DNA from: Lachnospiraceae bacterium
GTDB taxonomy: Bacteria > Bacillota > Clostridia > Lachnospirales > Lachnospiraceae
Direction of reading: 5' to 3'
Length of the DNA stretch: 64,000 nt
Assembly (NCBI GenBank): GCA_022483465.1
Contig: JAKVNF010000002.1
Coordinates: 1 to 64,000, forward strand
A program made the position numbers and the translations under genes. Under the pieces are notes generated by a model. That model was not told the origin of the DNA. It was given only the letters and a program-made list of their open reading frames with translations, and did no database searches. This document shows, piece by piece, positions 28,904-38,282 of the stretch (the first letter of the stretch is position 1; each line of letters opens with the position of its first letter).

Positions 28904-30107
28904 GGCGTTAGTAAAGAAACGGGTTGATAAGTAACGATCCCAAAAGTTTTTCCGGATTTGTGCATTTGAATGTACAACGTCCTTTTAGGACTTGACCTAT
29001 AATAGTCGTGTCAGGAGGACACGACTATGGGTAACATCGAATGCATACTGGCTGCAGTAAACAACCTCTCCGATTCGGATCTTAAGATTCTCGTTAACAA
29101 GATCATGGACCGTCTGAACCATGAGAAGGCGTTTGCTTCTTCGGTGAAGATCGTTCCCCGGATGGAATGTCCGGTCTGCCATACCAGTTCACATGTTGTT
29201 AGGAACGGTCACAAGCATGGCAAGCAGGCATTTCTGTGCCGGGCATGCGAAAAGTCATTTGTTACAACAAGTAACACACTTCTGTCTGGCTCACATTGCA
29301 GCAGTGATATCTGGAAGGCCGTCCTTGCTGACTCGCTTATGGGCGTATCCCTTGATGACACAAGAGATGGACTTGATCTTCAGCATATCCGGATCAGCCA
29401 TACCAGTCTCTTCTTCATGAGACATAAGATCATGCTGGCGCTTGAGGATCTTCAGGAGATCAGTCCTGCAATGGTCGAGGAAGTTGTCGAGGCTGATGAA
29501 ACCTATGTACCAGAATCGGAGAAAGGGACAAAATTCGGGCCCGACGCCAGGAGAAAGCCCCGTAAGCGCGGCACTCCGGCATCCAAGCGAGGCCTTTCTG
29601 ACGAGCAGATCTGCATCTGCACTGCAGTTCAGCGCAAAAGCGGCGATCCGGTTGTAAAGTCAGAGAACGGTGCAAGACCTTCCACAGAGGATGTCGTCGA
29701 CATCTACACAGGTCATGTTAAGAAGGGGGACCCTCTTCCTTACGGACGGAATTGAACGTATATCCGAAGCTGGGCAAGGTACTGGGACTCAGCGTTATGA
29801 ATGTGAAGAAGGAGACAGGCAGCTTCTTCAACCTGAACACGGTTAACAATTGCACAGCTTCATCAAGAACCGCTACTACGACTACCGCGGTGTGGCAACC
29901 AAGTACCTGAACCGCTACAACATGGTATTCCGTGCAGCATACCGGATGAGGATGTCGGTGGATGAACTTGCAGAGAAGCTCTTCCTGGTGCGTGATCCGA
30001 AGAGAGTGCATCACTATGATGATGTCAAGGAACTGAATTTGCTTGCTGTATAATTATGTTCCTACAAATTTTTACATTGCTTATCAACCCGGATCTTTAC
30101 TAACGCC
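28904..30107 (+). mobile_element. IS1595-family insertion sequence (about 1.2 kb)
   Basis: The terminal inverted repeats are about 30 bp: both ends start GGCGTTAGTAAAGA followed by two variable bases and CGGGTTGATAAG. An 8-bp duplication, TTTTGAAA (one base of ambiguity with TTTGAAAA), flanks it. It sits in the 5' non-coding part of the TnpB-like element. Its ends are nearly the same as those of the four 308-bp MITEs, so this family supplied the enzyme that moved them. Its own transposase is frameshifted. Confidence 0.85.
29027..30053 (+). pseudogene. IS1595-family transposase, multiple frameshifts
   Basis: The first 240 codons are intact: a zinc ribbon (CPVCHTSS...FLCRACEKSF, about residues 46-75), and the start of the ISXO2-like DDE domain with the first aspartate in EVVEADETYV. 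An extra G in the run near 29730 derails the frame before the expected TLFLTDG motif. Further single-base shifts near 29770 and 29850 are needed to reach VLGLSVMNVKKETGSFFNLN and then LHSFIKNRYYDYRGVATKYLN, the conserved C-terminus, which ends at 30053. The remaining product should be inactive unless the sequence has errors here. Confidence 0.8.
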
Positions 30108-30196
30108 TTTTGAAAAAGTGTTCTTAACTTCAAAATAATCCGACATATTTGTAATGCAACAAGCAAGACTGCTCCTTTCTATCAGGAGGACGGCAT

Positions 30197-30559
30197 ATGG
30201 GATTCAAGCGTTTCAGACCGGAAAATGAGAATCGTACTGCTTATCGGCTTTTATGCCCTCGCCATGTTATCGCATTGGAGGCAGACATAGATGAAGACAA
30301 CAAACGGCATACTTTCTCCAAAAACGATACCCTGCGCATAGCTGATAATGAAGCGATAGCCATCATGCACAAACGGATTGATCAGCTCAAGCGTACACGG
30401 AAATATCGTGCTCTTCAGAAAGACTACCTATGGAAGAAGCAGCATCTTGCCAAGCTGGATCCCGAATCCGATGCGTATCGGCAGCTGGATGAGGCTAGAA
30501 AGCATACTGCCAATCAGATGGCCGCAATGCAGCATCAATTTCTGATCTCAAAATCTGAG
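30197..30559 (+). pseudogene. TnpB-like nuclease, N-terminal part (split by IS110)
   Basis: These 121 codons start at ATG 30197 after TCAGGAGGAC and give a basic, helical N-terminal segment (RIADNEAIAIMHKRIDQLKR, YRALQKDYLWKKQHLAKLD). At GAG 30557-30559 the IS110 element begins. Skipping from 30559 to 36915 continues without a frame change (LISKSE then VHKLMQEAAKG), giving a 576-residue protein. The helical region would contact the guide RNA and target DNA in TnpB proteins. The local frame runs past the junction to a stop in the IS110 end. Confidence 0.7.
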
Positions 30560-30675
30560 CTTCCTGTAATCTTCAAAGTAGATCGGGTTTGACATAAAAA
30601 GATACCTCACGGTACATTGATACTACTTATCAACCCGGGCGGTTATAAGAATCTAATGTACAAGAGGTATCTACC

Positions 30676-31153
30676 ATGAATCGTAACGCACACACATCAA
30701 AAAAGCAAACATCTAAGACTGCAGCAAGCGAAGGAAGACGCGGAAAGGAAGAGCAAGCGGAATTCATCAAGAAATGCGAAGAGATCGTCAAGGGACTACA
30801 GGCACACTCCTGGAAAGATCTTGAAGTCGGACATAAATTCAGGCATAACGAGAAGCTCGATCTGATCACAGCAGGTTCATTGATCGTCGGCTGCGATATC
30901 GGGAGCGTTAAACACTTTATCCGTGCTATTGATGCTCAGGGTAGAGCTCTCACAAACAAGCCATTTCCCTTCGAAAACGACGAGGAAGGCTTTAAGGCTG
31001 CCCATGACTGGATGGTCAAAGTCGCGGCGCAGAACGATAAGACGCAGATTGTTCTGGCGCTGGAACCTACAGGCCATTACTGGTTTTGCTTTGCTGCCTG
31101 GTGCACTTCGCATGGCATAACCGTCGTACAGGTCAACCCTTATGCGGTAAAAG
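30676..31153 (+). pseudogene. IS110-family DEDD transposase, N-terminal part
   Basis: 159 codons with a basic N-terminus, then the RuvC-like DEDD domain: VGCDIGSVKHF (D) and LALEPTGHYW (E), ending VVQVNPYAVK. IS66 inserted at GGTAAAAG. The other part resumes after 35347 in the same frame (A-T-K-E-I-Q-D-N-S-Q-L-K), giving 487 residues. In intact form it would cut and exchange strands at a site chosen by its bridge RNA. Confidence 0.85.
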
Positions 31154-31194
31154 GTAAGCATAACAACCAGCGTACGCTGACAAAACCTGCATGA

Positions 31195-31593
31195 GGCGTT
31201 ACCATTAAGGGGGGGAGGGTTCCAGTTGTAACCGCAAATACTTCAGAGATTCGCGGTTGACAGCGGAGGTGAATCTCTTTGCAGGTGTATTGCCTTCGGC
31301 CGACGCATCCCCTGGGAATGAACTGCGCAGGTTCGGATCTGGCCTGCAGGTACGCCGGTTGTGATGGGCGTCTCCGTGTACCTGGATAGGTTGGGCATCC
31401 GGGTCCCAGTCTCCTGTCACCCTGAAGCGATGGATCCAGACACAAGAAAGTCCGGCATGGCGATTCCCCGGGTGGGAACAATACCATGCCGGACGTTCAA
31501 TTCTGCAGTTTCACTTATGCAACTGCAAGTGGCCGATGCCTGCCTGTTCGGCAGACGTCGGCTACTCGGGTTATTCTGTTTGTCAGGAGGTTA
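31195..31593 (-). other. Gene-free end of IS66 with a long hairpin
   Basis: No credible gene is seen here. An 11-bp perfect stem (31450-31460 with 31484-31494) with an inner paired segment lies near the middle, and AACCGC...GCGGTT at about 31230-31258 forms a weaker stem. On the minus strand it follows tnpC, so it may end that transcript; its length is unusual for IS66. Confidence 0.45.
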
Positions 31594-33825
31594 TCATGCT
31601 GCCGGGTATGGGCCGACCACCTTTCCATCTCGCATCCACCGGCCATTTACCAGGATGGGTTCTGTCTCAGATTGAAAACTGATACCTTTCCCGGCCTGTG
31701 TGGCTTCTCGCTGCTTCGCTTCGTATGCCCTGTATTCTTCGGACCAGCACATCATCTTTGGAAGATATTCATCTGGGTTGTCTCCCCGCCTCTGATGCTT
31801 GGGTATCTCGATGAGGAGATACCGGAAGTAGTACTCCGGATCGGCATCATTCAATTCCGCTGTTGTTGCGATGGAGTTCGCAATCATGCGGTCGGTGGCA
31901 CCTTCATCTGAATAAGAAAAGAGACTGCTGTTTCTTTGCAAAGCAATCCTACGGATGTTTCTTTCACAGTAAGTGTTGTCCGCAGGTACGTTAGAATCGT
32001 AGAGGAAGCTGTCGATGTGACCGCCTTTCTTGCAGTCCTCAAAGTAGTTCATCGCCCTGCGCATCGTCGCGGTCATCGTTACTCGTTTTGATTGATCAGA
32101 GGAAGTACCATGCAGCGAGGCCTGATAGGCCTCCTCATACTCACAGATGTACTGCCAGGCCAGATCCAGGTGCGGCTTTACGTTTTTGATTCTTCCGGCA
32201 ACCCGCTCCTCTCCGGACAGGCGCTTGAGCTTCGTATCCTCGCTCTCGGCAAGGCTGATCTCGCGCAGGATTTTCCATTCCCAGGTCTGTGCCAGCTGTT
32301 TTCTGCCTTCCTCCGTTTTCATGAGGTCTTTTGAGGCCATCTTTACAATAAACCAGGCAAGAAAGAACGGCCTTCTCAGATGCGCAAGGCAGAATGAGAC
32401 TACGATCTTTCCTTCAGACTTGCGCTCCAGTTCCGGATATGCAGCATACTTGTCGTTCTTGCATACGACAGATGCATTTCCTGTCACTGCCGTAGGATCG
32501 GGCTCCGTTTCCTGTTCCAGCGGAGTTGTCTGGCCTGCGGTATCCGAACGATCCGCGTCATTATCCGGAAGAAAGTCTGCAAACAGACCATCCAGAAATG
32601 ACTCAGCCCTGGAGGGATTGAAGAAATATGCAGCAGCCTTGGGACCTTCCCGCAGCTCACTTGTAATCAGCAGCCAGATATAGGACTTTTCTCCCGGCTT
32701 CTCAGCATCATAGATGGATCTCCAGGTGGTTTCATCCATCTGAATGTACTTGCCCGCTATGATGAAGCTGACGAGATAATCGAAGACGGGAAGCAGATAT
32801 CTTGCGGCACAGGTATTGCACCAGTAAACCGTTTTCTGCGTTTTCATGGGATAGCCCATGTGACAGATCAGAGCAGCGATGCGTTTGTACGGGATGCTCA
32901 TACTGGTCAGCATGTAGTACATGAAGGCGACGATCTCCGGGGTTGCCCGGGATCCCGGCATGATATATCCCTCGCTGTAGGGCCGGTATAGCGTACGATT
33001 CACCTCATGACTGTCAGGATCGGATTTTTCTTCGTTGCTGACATCCTCTGAGTATGCGATGATTGGTTTCATGATCGTCAGCACGACGACATGAGCCTCC
33101 TCTATACTGAGTTTTTCTCTTGCTTCGAATCCCAGCTTAGATAAAGACTTTGCTTTTTCGATCATTTCCGGAGTCAGATCATCCACATCATAGCTGATTC
33201 TGTGCGGGAGATTCTGCGTATCACGCTCCCAGATGCCTGGCTTGCGCTTCTGTTTTTCCTTTGATTCATCGGGTATCGGTTTTCTCGGGGGACGGCTGCT
33301 CCGTCTGGGTTTCCTGTCTTTTTCGCCAGCTCCGCCTTTCCCGGACGGATTCTCATCCTGAGTTTTTCCGTCACTGTCTTTCCCATTTTCGTCTGCATTG
33401 GCTGGCTCTGCAGGTTCTTCTGTCCCTGTCGTGTCTTTGGCCTGCTCTCCATCAGCGTCAGACTCTTCGGTGAGCGGATCTGTCTCCACATCCTCGCTGC
33501 CGCCTTGTGGAATCCCGGTTTCGAGTTCTTTCCCAGAGAGCTGCTCGTCCTTTTCCCCAAAGGCTCTCCTACGTCCGAGTTTGTTGTTCTCGTCCTTATT
33601 CTGCTCCTTCTGTTTGAGTTCCTCATTTTCCTTTTGCAGCGCTTTATAATCTTCAGCTGCTTTTTCAGCTGCCTTTATCAGCGCTGCAATGCGGTTCGTC
33701 TTGACGATGTCATCCACGATAACCTCACTAAAGATGTTCGAGATGTCGCTCGGACTGAAAGCGCCACACTGGTACAGGAGGTTGTACTTATGAAGTCTCT
33801 GGACAGGGATCTCGGTTTCCATCAC
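31594..33825 (-). CDS. IS66-family transposase TnpC
   Basis: A 743-residue DDE transposase. Residues 1-75 hold a leucine-rich coil; about 80-190 is a long acidic and basic low-complexity linker (QGGSEDVETDPLTEESDADG) that explains the extra length over usual 500-residue members. The catalytic core has IQMDETTWRS (D), VVCKNDKYAAYPE (D) and DNTYCERNIRR (E), with the Zn-like CNTC just before. A C-terminal IS66 tail follows. Its start overlaps the stop of the coiled-coil gene by 4 bases (ATGA). No frameshift. Confidence 0.9.
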   Translation of the reverse strand: MMETEIPVQRLHKYNLLYQCGAFSPSDISNIFSEVIVDDIVKTNRIAALIKAAEKAAEDYKALQKENEELKQKEQNKDENNKLGRRRAFGEKDEQLSGKELETGIPQGGSEDVETDPLTEESDADGEQAKDTTGTEEPAEPANADENGKDSDGKTQDENPSGKGGAGEKDRKPRRSSRPPRKPIPDESKEKQKRKPGIWERDTQNLPHRISYDVDDLTPEMIEKAKSLSKLGFEAREKLSIEEAHVVVLTIMKPIIAYSEDVSNEEKSDPDSHEVNRTLYRPYSEGYIMPGSRATPEIVAFMYYMLTSMSIPYKRIAALICHMGYPMKTQKTVYWCNTCAARYLLPVFDYLVSFIIAGKYIQMDETTWRSIYDAEKPGEKSYIWLLITSELREGPKAAAYFFNPSRAESFLDGLFADFLPDNDADRSDTAGQTTPLEQETEPDPTAVTGNASVVCKNDKYAAYPELERKSEGKIVVSFCLAHLRRPFFLAWFIVKMASKDLMKTEEGRKQLAQTWEWKILREISLAESEDTKLKRLSGEERVAGRIKNVKPHLDLAWQYICEYEEAYQASLHGTSSDQSKRVTMTATMRRAMNYFEDCKKGGHIDSFLYDSNVPADNTYCERNIRRIALQRNSSLFSYSDEGATDRMIANSIATTAELNDADPEYYFRYLLIEIPKHQRRGDNPDEYLPKMMCWSEEYRAYEAKQREATQAGKGISFQSETEPILVNGRWMRDGKVVGPYPAA

Positions 33826-34199
33826 CGGGCCTCTTTGTCTACGGAAGCAAGGCTTGCGCTGGCCTTCTGAACGGCATCCTGATAGGCGCGGAGAGCCTTC
33901 CTCAGCTGTGTATTCTCATTCCGCAGAGATGCATTTGCCTCCTCCAGCTCTGTTATTCTGGAAATCAAAGTTTTCGTCGAACCTTCAGCCCGAACAGAGT
34001 TTGCCTGCTCTGCTGGTGCGTCGGAGGCCGATGCCTGCTTTCGAACGTACTTCCTGGTGGGCACAACCTCCCCTGTAACGGGATCAAGCTTCCCGATCAG
34101 CTTCCGGTCTGTCTTGTGCTGTTTAGCCTCCTTGTCCCAATAGCTGTGTGAAGAATAAACGTATACCGTATCCCCCTGTCTCAGATGAATGGTACCCAT
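33822..34199 (-). CDS. IS66-associated coiled-coil accessory protein
   Basis: A 125-residue protein. Residues 1-50 (VYVYSSHSYWDKEAKQHKTD, then RKLIGKLDPVTGE) match the N-terminal beta segment often found at the start of IS1634-type transposases; residues 80-125 are a coiled coil (RITELEEANASLRNENTQLR). It is coupled to tnpC by overlap. It is not one of the standard three IS66 proteins, so this element has a variant gene set. Its role is unknown; a DNA-binding or assembly helper is plausible. Confidence 0.65.
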   Translation of the reverse strand: MGTIHLRQGDTVYVYSSHSYWDKEAKQHKTDRKLIGKLDPVTGEVVPTRKYVRKQASASDAPAEQANSVRAEGSTKTLISRITELEEANASLRNENTQLRKALRAYQDAVQKASASLASVDKEAR

Positions 34200-34344
34200 G
34201 TCAGACCTCCTGAGAGCTGCTTATCAGTTCTCAGGAGTATAGTAACATATCTATACCCTCTTGTCAACCGAAAATAAGGGTATAGATATCTGAATATTTA
34301 TACTCCCCACTGAAGTAGCCTGAAAGTTCAAAAACCGCGTGTTT

Positions 34345-34734
34345 TCAGGATCTCTGGGATTCTGCGGCCACCTGATCAGGCATGTCGATGTGCGGGTATA
34401 CTTCGCGGATGGTACCGTCAAGTGCGATTCCGCTCATGAGCTGACGGTACTGCTCCGGAGAAAGAGATCTGGCTTCGTCCGCATTCCTGGGATACTGGAA
34501 TGAGTTTCCCGGCGCAAGGCGAAGCGTATAGAGCACAGTGCCGATTCCCTCGAAGCAGATCCCCTTGATCGTTCTGGCAGATCTGCCACGAAAAAGATAG
34601 AGAACTCCACGGTCCGTTGGATCCAGGTGATAGTTCAGCATGACATAAGCGGAGAGTCCATCAACGCCGCGGCGCATATCCACCCTCTTCGTGCAGAGAA
34701 TGATCTTCCTGAAGCCGATGCCGTCAACAAACAT
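34345..34734 (-). CDS. IS66 TnpB (Orf2) accessory protein
   Basis: A 129-residue protein of the IS66 Orf2 family, with the typical CTKRVDMRRGVDGLSAYV near residue 13 and the GVLYLFRGRSARTIKGI core near 45. It is required with TnpA and TnpC for transposition of IS66 elements. ATG 34734 begins MFVDGIGF and overlaps tnpA by 11 bases. The C-terminus carries an added 40-residue tail. Confidence 0.85.
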   Translation of the reverse strand: MFVDGIGFRKIILCTKRVDMRRGVDGLSAYVMLNYHLDPTDRGVLYLFRGRSARTIKGICFEGIGTVLYTLRLAPGNSFQYPRNADEARSLSPEQYRQLMSGIALDGTIREVYPHIDMPDQVAAESQRS

Positions 34735-35242
34735 GAAAAGCCTCCTTAAGCATGGAGAGGGTCTCGCGCCGGACAGAAGAGTAGAGATAGAGCCGACAGG
34801 ACCGTGTCTCCAGGATAACTTCCGGAGACACGGCAGGCCCTCCCGGCCTGCCTGGAACAGATCCGGCATTTCCTTCTTCCGGTGTACCGGTGATCCGCGG
34901 AAGATCAGAGTGGTTCGACCGGCTGCGGGAACCCGAGTCATCAGCAGTACCCGGTTCCGAGCCTATTGTATTGACATCAGGGCGTACATGTCCGTTTACG
35001 ATATCGGTGATGTCTACGAAGTTCTCTGTCTCTGGCACTGAAACAGAGGATGCCTTCCTGTTACTGGCGTCCGTCTCCCTGATCACGTTTTTCCAGTAGT
35101 AGAAGAGCGAGACGTTGATCTCATGCTCCCTGCACCATTGTGCAATCGACATCAGCTTCGTTTCTCTGTTCTCGTACGCATTGATGATCGGCCTCCAATA
35201 GCGAAGCTTCTCCTCACGAACCATCTGCTGTCTCTTGTCCAT
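34724..35242 (-). CDS. IS66 TnpA (Orf1) accessory protein
   Basis: A 172-residue protein with an N-terminal helix-turn-helix (KLMSIAQWCREHEINVSLFYYWKN, split here around residues 29-52) and a variable linker, ending with the IS66 Orf1 strand SCRLYLYSSVRRETL. ATG 35242 (MDKRQQMV) is chosen for the GAGGAGG 8 bases upstream. It is the first gene of the IS66 operon and overlaps tnpB. Confidence 0.8.
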   Translation of the reverse strand: MDKRQQMVREEKLRYWRPIINAYENRETKLMSIAQWCREHEINVSLFYYWKNVIRETDASNRKASSVSVPETENFVDITDIVNGHVRPDVNTIGSEPGTADDSGSRSRSNHSDLPRITGTPEEGNAGSVPGRPGGPAVSPEVILETRSCRLYLYSSVRRETLSMLKEAFHVC

Positions 35243-35347
35243 AAAAAAGCCTCCTCTGTAGAACACAGCTAGTAGTTTCCTAGCCTCATTCTACAGAAGA
35301 GGTTGATCCGGGTCATGGTACGTCCGTTGTTACGCTTACGGTAAAAG

Positions 35348-36333
35348 CGACGAAGGAGATCCAGGACAACAGCCAGCTCAAGAGCGACCGCAAAGACCCC
35401 GGAGTAATCGCGGAGCTGGCCAAAAATGGCAATTATTCGATACCGTACATCGCTGAAGGCACCTATGCTTCACTCCGTGAGCTGGAGCTTTTCCGTGAAC
35501 GTGTCTCGGAGGATAGGATCCGCGACATTAACAGGCTCTGCCAGGAAATGGACAAATACTTCCCGGAATACAGGCGCATCTACAAAGAAGTTGATAAAAC
35601 GTTCAGCCTAGTAGTCCTGGCAAAAGCCCCTCTGCCCGAAGACATAGTCAGAATCGGAGAAGACGGGGTCAGAGCTCTCTGGCATAGCGAGAAGCTGCGT
35701 GGTGGTGGATACAGTAAGGCTGCAGAGCTCCTTCAGAAGGCCAAACATAGCGTTGGCCTGAGGGAAGGGCAGGCTCAGGCCAGGATGTCCATCCAGTACC
35801 TTGCAGGATCAATCCGGGATAAAGACGCACGCATTGATGAAATCGATGCCGAGATCACGAAGCTGGCAAAATCAATCCAATACGTTGAAAAGCTCACGGC
35901 AATTCCTGGACTTGGAGAGCGTATTATTTCCGGAATCCTGTCTGAGATCGGTGATCTAATCCGCTTTGACAGTGTGAAAGAGATCCAGAAGTATAGCGGC
36001 CTGGGACTGGTCTCTGAAAGCTCCGGTAAGCACAATGGTGAGACACATATCAGCCATAGAGGGCGCAAGCGGCTCAGATATTGGCTGTACATGGGTGCCA
36101 GGAGCGTAGTGGTACATTCCAGTGAGTTTGCCAAGCTGCATACGTACTACACAACCAGAGAGGAGAATCCGCTCAAGAAGATGCAATCGTTGATGGCAAT
36201 TGCGTGCAAACTCCTGAGAGTCATATACGTGATTCTAACGAAGGGGGTGGACTATGATCCACAAAAGCTGCTAGGGGACATCGTGAGACCCGAGAACGCG
36301 AAAAACAAGACGAAAGGAGCCGCTGTAGCGTGA
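35348..36333 (+). pseudogene. IS110-family transposase, C-terminal part
   Basis: Continuation of the gene at 30676. It has the long coil (LELFRERVSEDRIRDINRLC), the helix-hairpin-helix TAIPGLGERIISGILSEIGD and the C-terminal transposase-20 domain with YSGLGLVSESSGKHNGE and the catalytic serine region, then HRGRKRLRYWLYMGA. An internal ATG at 35548 keeps this region open, but without the DEDD half it is inactive. Confidence 0.85.
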
Positions 36334-36914
36334 ACATATCAGTATATAGCGGAACAGATCGAATGAGAGAGTATAGGGCTGATCCGCTGTAAAGGCTGTG
36401 CAGTACAAACATGGTTCCAGTACCCTGCCAGATCCCGGATGAGGATCTGAGACCTGGCAGGGCTCTGGAACCGACAGAGTTCTAAACCAGTAGGGGAAGA
36501 CAGGCGGCAGTATTGCGCCAGCTGATCAAACAGCTCTGTTGTCCGATCCGAACCGGTCTGGTAGCAGTATCAAACAAATAAGAGCTGTAGCCGGCAGGAA
36601 GTTTTTACCATGGGGCATAGACCCCGCATCTGAGCTTTGCCGGCACCCGGTGTATGACAGGTGGGACGAAGGAAGTTGTGGACGTCAGAGTATCTCACTG
36701 ATGATCCCTATAGACACGGGAGGTTCACCTCATAGATCATTCAGGGTATAAGAAGGCCTTTATAAAAGTAAAGGTGTTTTATTTCCTGTACGAACTTTTG
36801 GACAGAATGCTCCAATCCTTCTTTGGAATACACCCTTTGGCTCTTATTCGTTCAGTACCGTGAGGTTGAAAAACCTTGATTTAATAGGGAAAAATCCCTT
36901 GACACAATAGGGAG
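36334..36914 (+). ncRNA. Candidate IS110/IS1111 bridge RNA region
   Basis: A 581-bp gene-free segment between the transposase stop and the element end. It has a strong stem-loop at 36413-36472 (GGTTCCAG and CCCTGCCAG arms facing CTGGCAGGG and CTGGAACC) with an inner GATC...GATC stem, and further paired segments to about 36750. The IS1111 subgroup encodes its bridge RNA on this side. Exact RNA ends and the target- and donor-binding loops cannot be fixed by eye. Confidence 0.5.
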
Positions 36915-38282
36915 GTTCATAAATTAATGCAGGAAGCGGCAAAAGGCCACAAGATTCCTTCTGTTCTTGCTGCTACCAGTGCGGATAATATCTGGCAGGG
37001 CATTCAAAAAGTCCTGTACTCCAATGGGAAGAATATCCACTGCCACAAGCGCGGCGATCTGCCTGTAATGCGGGCGAAAGAAATCAATCGCATTATCGTT
37101 CTCAAAGTCGATAAGGAAACAGAGCGTCTTGTGGTTCATATAGATGGACTTGACCCGATGCCATTGCTGGTTCCGAAAGATGATCAATATCTGATCGACG
37201 AATACAACGCACTGCTGGATTATATGGAACACCCAGAGGTGGAAGATACGGCAGTACGCACATACAGCGAAACCAACAATGTGGTGCCAGTATTCCGCCC
37301 CTGCTATTGCTCTATTCGGTGCAAGAAAATCCGTGGGAAGCTCCGCTGTTTTGTGCTGATCACCATTGCCGCTCCCCCTATGCCAAAGAAGGATAAGTAT
37401 GGCAGACCGAGAGTCGCCCGTGGAAACGGACGGGTTGGCTGCGATATTGGAACGCAGTCAGCAGCTGTTGTGTCTCAAAACTCTGTAGAACTCTTCAATC
37501 TGGGAGAACGCAATCAGGGTGCATATCAGAAAAACGATAAGCGGAAAAAGTTCCTGCTGCGTAAGATGGATGCCAGCCGCAGAGCTATGAATCCGGAACG
37601 GTTCAACAAAGACGGTACTTATAAGAACGGCACACATGGCAAGTGGAAAGTGTCGAAATCCAATCGCAAGAGGCTGTATAAATATCGGGAACTCTGCAGA
37701 AAGGAAGCCGCAACCAGACTGTATGCCAACCAGGAAGCTGCCAATCATCTGCTTTCGCTAGGCAATGTCCTGATCACGGAGCCTTCGAATACAGCGGCAT
37801 TAGCACGCAAGTCGAAGAAAAAGGCACAGCGATCTGACAAAGCATCGCAGATCCCGCAAAAAGACGGAACAACGAAAACGGTCCACAAGTTCAAGAAAAA
37901 GAAACGGTTTGGTGCCTCCGTATTAAGACGAAGTCCTGCTGGTTTTCAGGCAGAGCTTCGTAAGAAATTTGGGCCCGGCTACCATGAAGTACCACGTATG
38001 ACTTACCGAGCGAGTCAGTACGATTTTATGCTTGACGCATACATCAAAAAGAAGCTCGACGAACGATGGCATTCTCTTCCGGATGGACGGCAAGTCCAGC
38101 GGGACATTATGTCAGCTTTCCTGTTATCGTGTGCAGACGACGAATTCCAATCCATTGACCGAAACCGGTGTCTGCAAGCATTTGATCACTTTTGGCAGAT
38201 GCACCAGCAATGTATCAACACCATCATCCAGAATCACTTAACGATTTGTAATTCCGGCATTAAGTTGGATAAAGCAGTGTAA
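36915..38282 (+). pseudogene. TnpB-like RNA-guided nuclease, C-terminal part with RuvC motifs
   Basis: 455 codons that complete the protein begun at 30197. RuvC-I: VGCDIGTQSAAVV (D about 297 of the joined protein); RuvC-II: VLITEPSNTAALARK (E about 409); RuvC-III: QVQRDIMSAFLLS (D about 517). Between II and III there is a basic region (KKKKRFGASVLRRSP, YRASQYDF) but no CxxC pairs, so the usual TnpB zinc finger is missing. Such proteins cut DNA guided by an RNA from the element's right end. An internal ATG at 36927 could give a 451-residue product lacking the N-terminal domain. Confidence 0.7.

Larger units (their letters stand above)
31154..35339 (-). mobile_element. IS66-family element (4186 bp) with exact 8-bp target duplication
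   Basis: The target copy GGTAAAAG flanks it at 31146-31153 and 35340-35347. Terminal inverted repeats open GTAAGCATAACAACC on the left and GTAAGCGTAACAACG on the right (reverse strand), as in IS66. It carries tnpA, tnpB, a coiled-coil gene and tnpC, all on the minus strand, plus about 400 bp with no gene beyond tnpC. All four frames are open, so it is the youngest layer of the nest and may be active. Confidence 0.9.
30560..36914 (+). mobile_element. IS110/IS1111-type element, interrupted by IS66
   Basis: The element inserts in the TnpB-like gene at a GAG that is repeated at both junctions (30557-30559 and 36912-36914), with no longer duplication, as expected for an IS110-family recombinase. 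Without the nested IS66 and its target copy it is about 2.16 kb: a short 5' flank, one DEDD transposase and a 580-bp structured 3' non-coding part. The long 3' side favours the IS1111 subgroup. Confidence 0.75.
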
